64,000 nt of DNA from CAZXWN01 sp964644695 [NCBI: uncultured bacterium] (GCA_964644695.1 CAZXWN010000012.1:1-64000); one strand, 5' to 3'. Shown: positions 44,759 to 54,129, counted from the stretch's first letter. The notes: a model not told the origin generated them from the sequence alone. Numbers and translations are program-made.

Positions 44759-46672
44759 TTAACTCTTTTTGCTCTTGGTCAGGTCCTTATTCTCCGTAAT
44801 TTTGGCGCGCTTACGAAGTGCTGTCATCCATTCTTTCACAGCTTGTTCTTTCTTCTGGTTGACTAAAGCTTTGGTCAGTTGTTCACGGGTTTCATTGAAT
44901 GCGGATTCAGGAGCAGCAACCCGGTCTTTTAACCGGATGATGCAGTACAGAGTGAAACCCTGTCCCATTGAATCCTGAACCTTTATCACATTGCTTGTTT
45001 TACCGATGGGCTGATAGAAAGCTGTCTGCATGAGCGGACTGTTCTGTCCCAGGCCAGGGATGTTATCAATTAATGAGTTGGGTCCCATGGTCACGACTTT
45101 TAAGCTGTTTTTCGCCGCGATTTGTTCCAGTGTGCTTCCACTCGTTATTTCTTTGCCTGCTTGTAATGCAGCTTTTTCAGCGGCATCCTGGGCTAACTTA
45201 TAAATCAACCGAGCCTTGACCTGTTCTTTGACTTCTTCGTAGGCAGGAATACGGCTTTCTATTTTATTTAATAACTGAACAATATACAGGCCCTTTTCAG
45301 ATTGGTATGGGCCAAGGAGAGTACCTACCTGCATTGAAGGTAAGTCAGATAAAAATTCCTTATTGGTATTCAGTATAGGGCTGTTTTTGCCGTTGAACAT
45401 ACCCGATGTTCCATAATTAAGCCCCGACTTGGCGGCGATTTCAGAAAGATTGACCTTTCCTGTGGAAGAACTCATTAATTCCTGACACTTGTCTTCAGCT
45501 TTAATCATTGCACTTTGTGTCTTGATTGCTGCAGTAATCTGATCTTTTACTTCACTGACAGGTTTAACGCGGGAGGCTTCATGTTTTACAACTTGGAGAA
45601 CGGCATAGCCATCTTTGACTCTCAGTCCTGGGGTGGATTGCCCTGGTTTCAGAGAGAAGAGTATTTGTTCAACCTGTTGGCTGACCTTACCTCTTTCAAT
45701 CCAACCTAAATCACGAATAGTTAATCCCTGAGTTGCTTTTTCAAAAGCTGTCCCTGCCTGAAGTTTTGCAGAAACTTCCTGGATTTTCTGTTGTGCGGCC
45801 TGTTGAGCCTGGGCGGGTGCTGTCTCTGGAATGACGATTTCTGCCTGTCGAATACTAATGCGTTCCGGAATGACATACTTGCTCATTTCGGAATTATAGT
45901 ATTCACTGACCTGCTGATAAGTTACCTGAATCGAGGCTGCCATAGCCGCTGGATCAACAAAAGCATATCCAACTTCATATTGGGGCGGTAATGCATACAT
46001 CTGTTGAGTTTCAGTGAAGGACTTCTTAACAGCATCTTCGGTGACACTGACTTTGCTTATATAATCTGGTACCCCAAATCGAATTAAATCAAAGGTCAGT
46101 TTCTCATTGCGTTTGCGGAATTCCTCGCGAACTTCAGGTTCACTGACTTTCACAAAATCTGTGACCAGCGCAACCATTTTGTTTGAAATTCGTTCGGAAC
46201 GAAGTTCTGCCTCAAACATTTCCGGTGTCTTACCCTGAGACTGAAGGGCCTGACGATAAGCTTGTGGATTGAACTGTCCGTTGACCTGGAATGCCGGTAC
46301 GCCCTGGATAATCTGGCGTATTTCCTCATCACTAACTTGGACACCCGCTTTTTTGGCTTCCTGGAGAACGAGTTTCTGACTGATTAATGAATCAACAACG
46401 GATGCGGACAGGTTTAACTGTTCTGCCATTTCTTCATTAAAAGCATCACCATAGGTCTCACGGACTTGGTCCATGTATTTCTTGTATTGCGTTTCGTATT
46501 CTTGATAACTGATTATTTCGCCATTGACCTTTGCGGCATACCCTAAATCACCTTTACCGTTCCCGGTCAATTGGCTCCAACCATAAAATGCCACAAAAGC
46601 AGGAATGATAAGAATCAGGGTCCAGAACATAATGGTTTTGACATATTTTGGATTTCGTAATGTTTGTAACAT
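44759..46672 (-). CDS. PpiD/SurA-like membrane-anchored peptidyl-prolyl isomerase
   Basis: 637 residues. The N-terminus has one anchor helix (about 15-31, IMFWTLILIIPAFVAFYGW), as in PpiD. A SurA-N chaperone domain (about 38-180) follows: VVDSLISQKLVLQEAKKAGV. A parvulin PPIase domain is at about 255-365 (ISIRQAEIVIP to GYAVLQVVKHE), and a second, weaker parvulin-like unit follows. It is likely a periplasmic folding helper for outer-membrane and secreted proteins, anchored in the inner membrane. AGGAGATC is placed nine bases before ATG. It is a single minus-strand gene. Confidence 0.9.
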   Translation of the reverse strand: MLQTLRNPKYVKTIMFWTLILIIPAFVAFYGWSQLTGNGKGDLGYAAKVNGEIISYQEYETQYKKYMDQVRETYGDAFNEEMAEQLNLSASVVDSLISQKLVLQEAKKAGVQVSDEEIRQIIQGVPAFQVNGQFNPQAYRQALQSQGKTPEMFEAELRSERISNKMVALVTDFVKVSEPEVREEFRKRNEKLTFDLIRFGVPDYISKVSVTEDAVKKSFTETQQMYALPPQYEVGYAFVDPAAMAASIQVTYQQVSEYYNSEMSKYVIPERISIRQAEIVIPETAPAQAQQAAQQKIQEVSAKLQAGTAFEKATQGLTIRDLGWIERGKVSQQVEQILFSLKPGQSTPGLRVKDGYAVLQVVKHEASRVKPVSEVKDQITAAIKTQSAMIKAEDKCQELMSSSTGKVNLSEIAAKSGLNYGTSGMFNGKNSPILNTNKEFLSDLPSMQVGTLLGPYQSEKGLYIVQLLNKIESRIPAYEEVKEQVKARLIYKLAQDAAEKAALQAGKEITSGSTLEQIAAKNSLKVVTMGPNSLIDNIPGLGQNSPLMQTAFYQPIGKTSNVIKVQDSMGQGFTLYCIIRLKDRVAAPESAFNETREQLTKALVNQKKEQAVKEWMTALRKRAKITENKDLTKSKKS

Positions 46673-46723
46673 GTTTAATTTGATCTCCTGGTCGGATTTT
46701 ATAAAAGCAAATATAAAGAGGTT

Positions 46724-46732
46724 ATTATAACA
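46724..46732 (-). promoter_or_regulatory. Extended -10 promoter of the PpiD-like gene
   Basis: Minus-strand TGTTATAAT is an exact TGnTATAAT extended -10. The -35 (CTGGTT, 17 bp upstream) is poor, as is usual for this class. The start would lie about 45 bases before ATG 46672. Confidence 0.55.
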
Positions 46733-47187
46733 GAATCACTCAATTAAACCAGTTTACATTATCTTTGTAAAGCCAAGTTTATAAAAAGTCCCGTTTATTC
46801 ATGATAATTACTGCCTGTGAACACGTTAAATAGTGCTGACAACATACGTTGATGTCACGGACCAGCTCCGTGGATTTATCGTTTATAACAGTGCATCCGC
46901 AGACAATATTATCTTGAAGGATAGACTTGAATTTAACCCATCTAAAGTGCCTAAAAGTGTTCCTCCAGCAGGTGTCTCTGATTGAAAACAAACTGCTTAT
47001 TATGCAAAAAATAAAGAAAGTCCTCAAAAAAAAGTTCTTGCTTATTGTAATTTAATGAGTTAAATGTAGAATATATATCATAAAGTGAAATATTGAGAAG
47101 TAATGGGATGAATCAATATGACAATGAAATGTCAGAATGAACCAACAACTTCAAAAAAACAAATTACCTTAAACATGGTTAAAAATA
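46733..47187. other. Gene-poor 455-bp stretch with possible coding remnant
   Basis: No convincing gene. One short plus-strand frame (46833-46985, 50 codons from GTG) has protein-like composition, including LRGFIVYNSASADNIILKD and ending PPAGVSD, but no Shine-Dalgarno. A TAA lies just upstream in frame. It may be the tail of a decayed gene. A CACGG/CCGTG hairpin (46856-46872) within it weakly resembles the dispersed palindrome at 9891 and 27983. The remainder is AT-rich with no other feature seen. Confidence 0.35.
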
Positions 47188-47215
47188 TTGACAGCGAGGG
47201 CTGTTCCAGTATAAT
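47188..47215 (+). promoter_or_regulatory. Consensus sigma-70 promoter of pilMNOPQ
   Basis: TTGACA (47188-47193), 16-bp spacer, TATAAT (47210-47215): both hexamers are perfect. The leader is about 60 bases, to GTG 47282. Confidence 0.92.
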
Positions 47216-47281
47216 TCAATTTATTGGGATAGTTACATCAATAAATTCAGGCAAACGCCAGACATCGGAGGGTCAGATTCA

Positions 47282-48442
47282 GTGCTGAAACTTTTTGGTA
47301 AAAAAGGTTCTGTATTAGGTGTAGACTTGGGCACCAGTAGTGTCAAAGTCGTTCAAGCCAGTACCTCCGGGAAAAAGGTGGTCATTGAACGGGTCGGTTT
47401 TGCTCCGGTCAAATTAGAAGGGAACCGAACAGATCCTTCTGATCAGGCCTTAACCGATGCCCTGAAAGTGGCTCTCGCGGAGTCAGGAGCAACTTCACGC
47501 GATGTGTGTTGTTCTATCAGCGGCGATTCAGTGATTGTTCGTTATCTTCAATTCCCGGATATGCCGGATGATGAACTGGGATATGCTCTGCGTTTGCAGG
47601 CAGAAGAATTTATCCCCTTCCGGCTGGACGAAGTCAATCTCGATTATTACCGGTTAACTCCCACCACGAAAGACCCCGGCAAGAAAGCGGATCTTATTTT
47701 GGTGGCGGCTCGGAAAGACTTAGTGACCCGTCGTGTCGATATCTTGCGTTCTGCAGGATTAAATCCGGTCATTATGGATACTGATTCTTTCGCCGTTTTG
47801 AATTGTGTGGAGAGTGTACATACTTTTGGTGGAGATGAAGTGTTAGCCTTGGTTAGTATGGGTGCTACCTATACAAATATCAATATTTTCGAAGGCAATA
47901 TCTCTCGATTTGCCCGTGATATTACAGCTGGGGGAAATACGATATCTCAAGCTATCTCGTCACGAATGCAACTGTCTTTCAGCGAAGCTGAACGAATTAA
48001 ATGTGAAGAAGGATTTGTTTCATCACAGGATGTTGTTCAGGAAAGACCTGCATCAACTCCGGGAATCGCAGAAGTCATTAAGGATACCGTTGAGAAAATT
48101 ACCGGTGAGCCCATGGATGGTGATTCACGAAAGGCAAAATTAAATGGCATTATCCGGGTTCCCGTTCAAAACCTCTTGACCGAAATCCGGCGATCACTGC
48201 AGTTTTATGAAAACCAGCCTAACGGCAAACCCATTAATAAAATATTATTAACGGGTGGTGGTGCTATGCTGAAAAACCTGGATCAGTATATGTCAGAGCG
48301 ATTGGGGCTTCCCGTCACAGTTATCAGCCCTATCGAAAATGCTGAAATCAAGAATCCTTCCCAGGCCGACCGTATTAAGACCATAGCCCCCCGATTAACC
48401 GTTGCTATTGGACTGGCACTTAGACAAGTGGGGGATAAGTAA
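47282..48442 (+). CDS. pilM: Type IV pilus assembly ATPase-like protein PilM
   Basis: 386 residues from GTG 47282 with GGAGGG nine bases upstream. It has an actin-like fold: VLGVDLGTSSVKVVQA (phosphate 1), ALVSMGATYTNINIF (phosphate 2) and ILLTGGGAMLKNL (adenosine loop). It is a cytoplasmic partner that docks the PilN N-terminus and links the motor to the inner-membrane platform. It is paralogous to residues 1-365 of the fusion at 28745. An insert of about 30 residues (around 255-285) lengthens it against the usual 350. First gene of a five-gene operon. Confidence 0.94.
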   Translation: MLKLFGKKGSVLGVDLGTSSVKVVQASTSGKKVVIERVGFAPVKLEGNRTDPSDQALTDALKVALAESGATSRDVCCSISGDSVIVRYLQFPDMPDDELGYALRLQAEEFIPFRLDEVNLDYYRLTPTTKDPGKKADLILVAARKDLVTRRVDILRSAGLNPVIMDTDSFAVLNCVESVHTFGGDEVLALVSMGATYTNINIFEGNISRFARDITAGGNTISQAISSRMQLSFSEAERIKCEEGFVSSQDVVQERPASTPGIAEVIKDTVEKITGEPMDGDSRKAKLNGIIRVPVQNLLTEIRRSLQFYENQPNGKPINKILLTGGGAMLKNLDQYMSERLGLPVTVISPIENAEIKNPSQADRIKTIAPRLTVAIGLALRQVGDK

Positions 48443-48445
48443 GCC

Positions 48446-49033
48446 ATGATACGAGTTAACTTATTGCCACAATTAGAAAAACAAAAAAGAGCCACCCAAG
48501 TCCCACCTTTCTTTCTTTGGGCATTGTTGGCGGCAATTGCTATCGTTGCCTGTACCTACTTCTTTCAACAATTTCGTGTAACCACCGCAAAACGGGATAT
48601 TAAACGAATGGAGAAAGAATTAAAGGAAATGTCTCCTAAAGTGGCTTCGTACCAGCAGCAACTCAAAGACCTTGAGCAAAAGAAACAAGCTCAAGACGAA
48701 TTGACCCGTTACAAATTTCTATGGTCTAAGAAGCTAAATGCACTTTCGAACATTTTGCCGGACAATATGAAATTTCAGCAGATTCGGGTGGAAAATAGAG
48801 ACAGCGAAAAAGTCCTACATATTGAAGGTGTTTCATATTGCCGGTCTGGTGAAGAACGTACCGAGCAAATTGGAAAACTGATTACAGCGCTTAAAACCCC
48901 GGACTTCTACAACAAACCAAGTGGAGAGCCCAATTTCGGAGAAATTAAACTCCTGAAAGCAACAAGCACTGAAGAAGGTAAAGACATGGGGCTTCAGGTT
49001 TTTGATTTCGCAATTGAAATGGTGATTCTTTAA
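48446..49033 (+). CDS. pilN: Type IV pilus assembly protein PilN
   Basis: 195 residues. The N-terminal IRVNLLPQ is the PilM-binding peptide. One transmembrane helix (about 24-43), a coiled coil (about 48-95, with many Lys/Glu/Gln) and a ferredoxin-like periplasmic domain follow. It pairs with PilO in the inner-membrane alignment complex. It begins three bases after the pilM stop. Length is normal for the family. Confidence 0.92.
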   Translation: MIRVNLLPQLEKQKRATQVPPFFLWALLAAIAIVACTYFFQQFRVTTAKRDIKRMEKELKEMSPKVASYQQQLKDLEQKKQAQDELTRYKFLWSKKLNALSNILPDNMKFQQIRVENRDSEKVLHIEGVSYCRSGEERTEQIGKLITALKTPDFYNKPSGEPNFGEIKLLKATSTEEGKDMGLQVFDFAIEMVIL

Positions 49034-49054
49034 GGAGATTGGAAGGAATTCTTT

Positions 49055-49666
49055 ATGGCAAATCCGATGACCAAAGAAGAAAAACAATGGGTAGTCGTAA
49101 CCATCATGTTTGTGGCTGTCATCTTGGTCGCTTTTTATTTCCTTTATTTCAAAAAATCAGTCGGTGAGTATAGTAAAATTGCTAAAACCCGCACTGAACT
49201 GAAAGAAGAAGTAAAGTCGATGAAAGATGTCCTTGAAGGGGGCTCTTTGCAGAACCAGATTGCAGACTTGGAAGTTAAGATTGCTCGTTTTGAAGAAAGA
49301 CTGCCCAGTGAAAAGGATGTTCCAAAATTAATGACATTTTTACGGGAAGCCGCAGACTCTGCAGGTGTTTCCTATAAATCCATCGCCACAATGCCACAAG
49401 TTCCTGAAACTTATTATATTGAGATCCCATATAATGTGGAGTTGATTGGGCGTTACCATAATATTGGCCGATTTTTAAATCAAGTTGAGAATCAAACCCG
49501 TATTATGAAGGTTGATAGTATGGATTTGACCGCTGCTTCAGGTGAAGAAATTGGTCATAGCGCGAAATTCCGTTTGGTTACCTATATGTATAATCCTGTC
49601 GGTGTTGTTTCGGAAGATACTACCTCCGCGGACAAAGACAAGAAGAAGAAAAAGAAGGAGAAATAA
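49055..49666 (+). CDS. pilO: Type IV pilus assembly protein PilO
   Basis: 203 residues. One transmembrane helix (about 13-31) and a coiled coil (about 38-80) are followed by the PilO core: ERLPSEKDVPKLMTFLREAA and YNVELIGRYHNIGRFLNQV. The tail ends in a Lys-rich run (KDKKKKKKEK), unusual for a periplasmic end. It is 21 bases after pilN, with AAGGAATT upstream. It dimerises with PilN and contacts PilP. Confidence 0.94.
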   Translation: MANPMTKEEKQWVVVTIMFVAVILVAFYFLYFKKSVGEYSKIAKTRTELKEEVKSMKDVLEGGSLQNQIADLEVKIARFEERLPSEKDVPKLMTFLREAADSAGVSYKSIATMPQVPETYYIEIPYNVELIGRYHNIGRFLNQVENQTRIMKVDSMDLTAASGEEIGHSAKFRLVTYMYNPVGVVSEDTTSADKDKKKKKKEK

Positions 49667-49671
49667 CCATC

Positions 49672-50187
49672 ATGCGGAAGCTATTTTCTCAACTGATATT
49701 GGTCATGTTATTGGCTGCATGTTGCATTCAGTGGGCTAGTGCAATAAGAGTTATTGATGAAGCCCCTGCGGCAGCAGATACAGCCTCTGCAGCTAAACCC
49801 GTTCTGAATCCTGCTGTTCCTGATGACGCAGATTTTCCTACTTATCAATACGACAGCAAGGGTAAGAGCGATCCTATGGAAGTGCCGTGGAGGTCTGGTG
49901 CACCGTTAGTATCAAAGACTTCTCCAGGTGCTAATGGGAAGGTTGATGTTAAACCCGCGGATTTGGAGATTAATGTTCGTGAAGTCGTGAAATCTCAGCT
50001 TACGGGTATTGTTTATAATGAAAGCGTTCCATCAACTTCCAGTGTGATTCTGAATGGGAAGCTGGCTAAGGCCGGTAATACCATTCAGTTAAAAGGTCTG
50101 CCTGAGTCTTTAAAACTGACCCGTATAACCAAAAACGAAATTCTGGTGACATACCAGAAAAAATCATATTCCATTAAGTTGAATTAA
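49672..50187 (+). CDS. pilP: PilP-like pilot lipoprotein
   Basis: 171 residues. The signal sequence ends in a lipobox, LLAAC, so it is probably a lipoprotein, as PilP is. A low-complexity Ala/Pro linker follows (about 33-75). A C-terminal beta domain (about 105-171) has the pattern GIVYNESVPSTSSVILNGKL expected of the PilP/GspC homology region. It links PilN/O in the inner membrane to the secretin. It starts five bases after pilO. Assignment rests on lipobox, order and fold pattern. Confidence 0.85.
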   Translation: MRKLFSQLILVMLLAACCIQWASAIRVIDEAPAAADTASAAKPVLNPAVPDDADFPTYQYDSKGKSDPMEVPWRSGAPLVSKTSPGANGKVDVKPADLEINVREVVKSQLTGIVYNESVPSTSSVILNGKLAKAGNTIQLKGLPESLKLTRITKNEILVTYQKKSYSIKLN

Positions 50188-50242
50188 AAACATGCTAATA
50201 AAATGCCAGCAGTTCATTGATGCCATGGGAGGAAATCCACCG

Positions 50243-51787
50243 ATGAGATTCGGAAATGAACACAAAGCCCACACAATTTGGACCCGAGGGATATTAAGTA
50301 CTATCCTGGTCGTGTCCCTGATATCTGTACCGTTAACACTTGTAACGGCAGATGAACCCAATCCCGCGTATAAAGCAACAAAGGTTAAGAAAGTCAGTGT
50401 TAGTGCTGAAGCAGAGAAAGCCATGGCTGCAATCGCCCCCATGGATCGTCTGGTCTCTGCCTCATTTTCACAGGCTGACTTGCCGGATGTAATCCGAGTT
50501 TTGTCTGAACAGGCAAAATTGAACATCTATGCTGGCCCGGAGGTTGTTGGTAAAGTGACCCTCCAGGTCCAGAATCGCCCTGTAGGTGAAGTATTAAAAT
50601 ATGTTCTTGATATAAATGGCTTTAACTTTGAGCAAATTGGTGATGATGCTGTACGCGTTTATGCCAAACCTCAACCAGTTAAACCAGAACCTCCTGCCCC
50701 CAAGGGTCCAATAACCAAGGTTTTTGCAGTTGATTATTCTGGTGCCGATGAAATTGCAACAGCTATCGAAAAGCTTATCAAAGTGGATGCTATCCAGACG
50801 ATGAAAGCCCCGGCTCTAAATAAGGGAAGCCGTGGCAATGTTGTCTCTGGTGCAGGTACTATTATTGTTACTGCTAATGATGATGTAATGAAACAAGTTG
50901 AACAATTGATCCGTAAATTGGATAAACCCATTCAACAAGTCATGATTGACATTCGGATGGTCAGCATTCAGTTAGAGTCTAATAAGGATTTAGGCTTTGG
51001 CTGGGATGGTGCCTTGGGTGGTTCCTGGAATGGTGCTAATGCGGTAGGTGTTGGTTATACTCCTGCCATGGGAAATTTATTTAATACATCGACAACCATT
51101 GCAGGATTAATATCAGCACCATTTTCTGCAGGTGGTTTAACTAATGGAAATCTGGGTAATTTTGTCTTCAATCTTTCAACGGATAGCCGCTCCTTGGTGG
51201 GTGCTCTCAGAGCGATGATTGAAGAACAAAAGGCTGATTTGTTGGCTAATCCTCGTTTGATTGCTTTAAATAATACTGAGTCAAATTTTGATTTAACGGA
51301 AGAACTTCCTTATGTTGAATTTCAGTTAGATCAACAGACAAATACATTGACCGGAACTGCTAAGTTTGATAAAAAAGCAGGAATTCAATTAACTGTCGCT
51401 CCACAGATTACTTCTGATGGCAGAATTCTGATGAGGGTTGTTCCTGAACAAACACTACATAAAGGTGATGTCAAAATACAAACCGCAGCAGGTGCACCCA
51501 TAACAGGAATTCCAATTATTGATATCAGGAAAGTGGATGTGACCGTGATGATGAATAATGGTCAGACTTTAGTGATAGGTGGGTTAAGAAGTAAGAATGA
51601 AACTCTCACTGAGAGTAAAATTCCATGGTTGTCTGATATCCCAATGTTAGGAAATCTCTTTAAGATGAAAAGCACGGCTACAACTCGGAGTGAGTTGGTT
51701 ATCTTAGTGACCCCAACGATAGTTCCGAATGATGTGGCCTTAACTACGGAAGAAAAGATGATGTATGACAAGGTGGATTTCTTTTAA
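50243..51787 (+). CDS. pilQ: Type IV pilus secretin PilQ
   Basis: 514 residues from ATG 50243, with GGGAGGAAA seven bases upstream; earlier in-frame starts lack it. Signal segment ILSTILVVSLISVPLTLV. N0 domain (about 85-165) has SQADLPDVIRVLSEQAKLN. N1 domain (about 170-250). The secretin pore domain (about 265-510) ends with IPWLSDIPMLGNLFK and LVTPTIV. No AMIN domain, unlike Gammaproteobacterial PilQ, so it is shorter. It forms the outer-membrane pore of the second pilus module. Confidence 0.95.
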   Translation: MRFGNEHKAHTIWTRGILSTILVVSLISVPLTLVTADEPNPAYKATKVKKVSVSAEAEKAMAAIAPMDRLVSASFSQADLPDVIRVLSEQAKLNIYAGPEVVGKVTLQVQNRPVGEVLKYVLDINGFNFEQIGDDAVRVYAKPQPVKPEPPAPKGPITKVFAVDYSGADEIATAIEKLIKVDAIQTMKAPALNKGSRGNVVSGAGTIIVTANDDVMKQVEQLIRKLDKPIQQVMIDIRMVSIQLESNKDLGFGWDGALGGSWNGANAVGVGYTPAMGNLFNTSTTIAGLISAPFSAGGLTNGNLGNFVFNLSTDSRSLVGALRAMIEEQKADLLANPRLIALNNTESNFDLTEELPYVEFQLDQQTNTLTGTAKFDKKAGIQLTVAPQITSDGRILMRVVPEQTLHKGDVKIQTAAGAPITGIPIIDIRKVDVTVMMNNGQTLVIGGLRSKNETLTESKIPWLSDIPMLGNLFKMKSTATTRSELVILVTPTIVPNDVALTTEEKMMYDKVDFF

Positions 51788-51851
51788 GCTAAATCCATGA
51801 AAGTGTTTTCTCCCGCAAAATCAGTTAAAATAGAAGTGCTGGCATTTACTG

Positions 51852-51890
51852 ACAGGCAATCCTGCGTATGCAGGGTTGCCTGTTAATTTA
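51852..51890 (+). terminator. Hairpin ending pilMNOPQ
   Basis: ACAGGCAATCCTGC pairs with GCAGGGTTGCCTGT (14 bp, one wobble) around GTAT. The following TAATTTAG is only weakly T-rich. The rsfS start lies 22 bases after the stem. Confidence 0.65.
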
Positions 51891-51904
51891 GAAAAGGAAT
51901 TTGC

Positions 51905-52294
51905 ATGACATTGAAAAAAAAGATAGAAGGACAAGACCTTGCACTTAAAATAGCAGATTTGGCAGAAGACTTAAAAGCCTCTGATGTTATGGTAATGGAC
52001 TTACGAAAGTTGTCTAATTTCTCAGATTATTTTGTAATTTGTTCGGGTGATTCAGATACGCATGCACGAGCAATTGCCGACCATGTGGTGGATGAGCTGG
52101 AAGCTCAGAAAATAAATGTGCTACACCAGGAAGGCAGTGATTGGGGATTATGGGTTCTTTTAGATTATGGCGATGTTGTGGTTCATGTATTTGAAAAGGA
52201 CACCCGTCAATATTACGATCTGGAGCGGTTATGGGGAGATGCAGACATTGTTCGGGGTGCATTCCCTGTTGAAGAGAAAAAGCTGACGGATTAA
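51905..52294 (+). CDS. rsfS: Ribosomal silencing factor RsfS
   Basis: 129 residues. It binds L14 and keeps the 50S subunit from joining the 30S in starvation. Family core: DLRKLSNFSDYFVICSGDSD (residues about 39-58), then HQEGSDWGLWVLLDYGDVVV. AAAAGGAAT lies before ATG. The usual partner nadD is not adjacent. Single gene between two terminators. Confidence 0.95.
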   Translation: MTLKKKIEGQDLALKIADLAEDLKASDVMVMDLRKLSNFSDYFVICSGDSDTHARAIADHVVDELEAQKINVLHQEGSDWGLWVLLDYGDVVVHVFEKDTRQYYDLERLWGDADIVRGAFPVEEKKLTD

Positions 52295-52305
52295 AGGCAT
52301 ATTAA

Positions 52306-52341
52306 AAAATCGGCGAAAAGATTAACCTTTTCGCCGATTTT
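52306..52341. terminator. Bidirectional terminator
   Basis: A perfect 15-bp stem, AAAATCGGCGAAAAG with CTTTTCGCCGATTTT. Plus-strand read continues TGTTATTT; minus-strand read gives TTTTTTAATA. It serves rsfS and the convergent RlmI-like gene. Confidence 0.92.
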
Positions 52342-52342
52342 G

Positions 52343-53533
52343 TTATTTCATGTTATTAACCTGGATTGTAAGGCATTTCAGGTATTCTGTTTCAGGCACA
52401 GACATTAAAATGGGATGATCAAGAGACTGGTTTCCTGTACGAAGTAATCGTAATTGGGATCCACTCTTAGTCGCGGCTTCCTGTACCAGATCTCTGAACT
52501 CATCACGGTGGACCAATTGAGAACAGGATGAAGTAATAAGGACTCCCCCAGGTTTAACCAATGACATGGCGAGTCGGTTTAATTTAACGTAACCTTTTCT
52601 AGCTGCAGGTAAATGAGGTCTTGATTTAGCAAAAGCAGGAGGGTCACAAATTACTAGGTCATATTGTTTTTTATCGCGGATCCATGCGGGTAATATCTCC
52701 ATAACATCACCTTTTTGGAACTGACATGAGGTGAAACCATTAGATGCAGCATTCTTTCTCGCTAACTCCAAGGCAGAAGATGAACTATCTATTCCCAGAA
52801 TATGGCTGGCTCCAAAATTTGCTGCATATAATGCCCATGGACCAACTCCACAAAAAAGGTCAAGAACTTCTTTACCTTTGACCAAGTCTGAGATACTCTG
52901 ACGATTTATCCTATGATCAAAGAAAAATCCAGTTTTTTGGCCTTCCAAGACATTTACTGTTAATTTAATGCCATCTTGATAAATATCAATAGATTCTGAA
53001 GGGGTCCCTGCTAAGACACCTTGAGTTGGCGCTAATCCCTCGTAGTTTCGAATCGTAGCATCGCTACGCTCCAGAATAAAGGATGGGCTGACTAATCTGG
53101 TTAGTTGTTCCACAATAGTGTCTTTGCATTTTTCCATTCCAGCGGTCATTATCTGTATGACAAGAGCTTCTCCGTATCGGTCCACGACTAATCCTGGCAG
53201 ATAGTCTCCCTCAGAATAAATCATTCGATATGAAGTATCTCCCGGATATATAGATTCTCGGTATTGGAGTGCTTTTTGAAAGCGACGGAAAAAGAAGTCT
53301 TCGCCAATGTTTTCTTCTTTGCTTCGAGTTAGAATGCGACCGGCTATTAATGAGTGGGGATTGTAATATCCGCGGCCAAGAAAACGCCCCTCATCGGATA
53401 TAAAATCAACAAGTGTTCCTGGCGCCAGTTTTGGTTGTTTGGTTAACTCATTACTAAATACCCAAAGGTGTCCGGATTGAATCCGTTGAGTATGCTTCTT
53501 TTGCACGATTATGTCTGGATAGTTTATCATCAT
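52343..53533 (-). CDS. RlmI-like 23S rRNA m5C methyltransferase
   Basis: 396 residues. An N-terminal PUA domain (about 5-75: SGHLWVFSNEL and GTLVDFISDEGRFLGRGYYN) is followed by a Rossmann SAM domain with DLFCGVGPWALYAA and the catalytic-side motif CDPPAFAKSR. A conserved C-terminal SCSQLV contains the expected Cys pair. RlmI modifies C1962 of 23S rRNA in E. coli; homologues may have other targets, so no symbol is given. It is divergent from the 53599 gene across 65 bp. Confidence 0.88.
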   Translation of the reverse strand: MMINYPDIIVQKKHTQRIQSGHLWVFSNELTKQPKLAPGTLVDFISDEGRFLGRGYYNPHSLIAGRILTRSKEENIGEDFFFRRFQKALQYRESIYPGDTSYRMIYSEGDYLPGLVVDRYGEALVIQIMTAGMEKCKDTIVEQLTRLVSPSFILERSDATIRNYEGLAPTQGVLAGTPSESIDIYQDGIKLTVNVLEGQKTGFFFDHRINRQSISDLVKGKEVLDLFCGVGPWALYAANFGASHILGIDSSSSALELARKNAASNGFTSCQFQKGDVMEILPAWIRDKKQYDLVICDPPAFAKSRPHLPAARKGYVKLNRLAMSLVKPGGVLITSSCSQLVHRDEFRDLVQEAATKSGSQLRLLRTGNQSLDHPILMSVPETEYLKCLTIQVNNMK

Positions 53534-53598
53534 ATACCTGTATTATTTAGATGAATCTATTTTATAGTATATTTACTCTCAGATAAGAAAGAGAATTT

Positions 53599-54129
53599 AT
53601 GGCCGCTGAATGGGTAACAGGAAAAACACTGTGGATTCGGATGGGAATACTGGTTTGTGTGATTGTTTTTGTATGGATATACTTTTTTCATATACAGCCT
53701 CATCCATATCGGAAGGTGTGGATTGGTGTAGTGGCTCCAATGGACAGGCCAAATTCTCAATTCATTGAGTATGGTACTGAAGCTGCTGTTTTTCGCTGGA
53801 ATCTGAATGGTGGAATATTTAGTTTGATGATTAAAGAAGATAAATGTACTCCCAGAACATTAATCAATGAGGCCCAGATTTTATATGGTTATCAGACAGT
53901 TAGAAATCTGTTGGGAGTCATTGTTGCTGCAGATTCTACACATTCTAGAGTCTGGCAATACAAGCAGGGGATACCTATTTTTTATGCAGTCGATTCTGCG
54001 GGTGCTGACCAGGCCGTTAATTCATTATTGAAAGCAATTAAGGAAAATTACACGATTAACAGAGAAATAATATATTCTATTGTTTCATCTCAAACAAAAC
54101 AGTATCCAGTTTCAGAGGTGCCCCATTAA
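53599..54129 (+). CDS. Membrane-tethered half periplasmic-binding protein
   Basis: 176 residues. One N-terminal helix (about 14-31) anchors it. The rest looks like only the first lobe of a type 1 (Leu/Ile/Val) binding protein: KVWIGVVAPMDRPNSQFIEY, then GTEAAVFRWNLNGGI, then ALA-like QILYGYQ and GVIVAADSTHS. Whole proteins of this family need about 350 residues and two lobes, so the binding cleft is incomplete. Either it is a truncated paralogue or a new use of one lobe. It overlaps the next gene at ATTAA. No ABC genes lie nearby. Confidence 0.6.
   Translation: MAAEWVTGKTLWIRMGILVCVIVFVWIYFFHIQPHPYRKVWIGVVAPMDRPNSQFIEYGTEAAVFRWNLNGGIFSLMIKEDKCTPRTLINEAQILYGYQTVRNLLGVIVAADSTHSRVWQYKQGIPIFYAVDSAGADQAVNSLLKAIKENYTINREIIYSIVSSQTKQYPVSEVPH

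Noticed and set aside
46779-47027. 82-codon minus-strand frame in the gap before pilM
   Set aside because: Cys/Phe-rich, no ribosome site, no recognisable domain; composition fits non-coding DNA.
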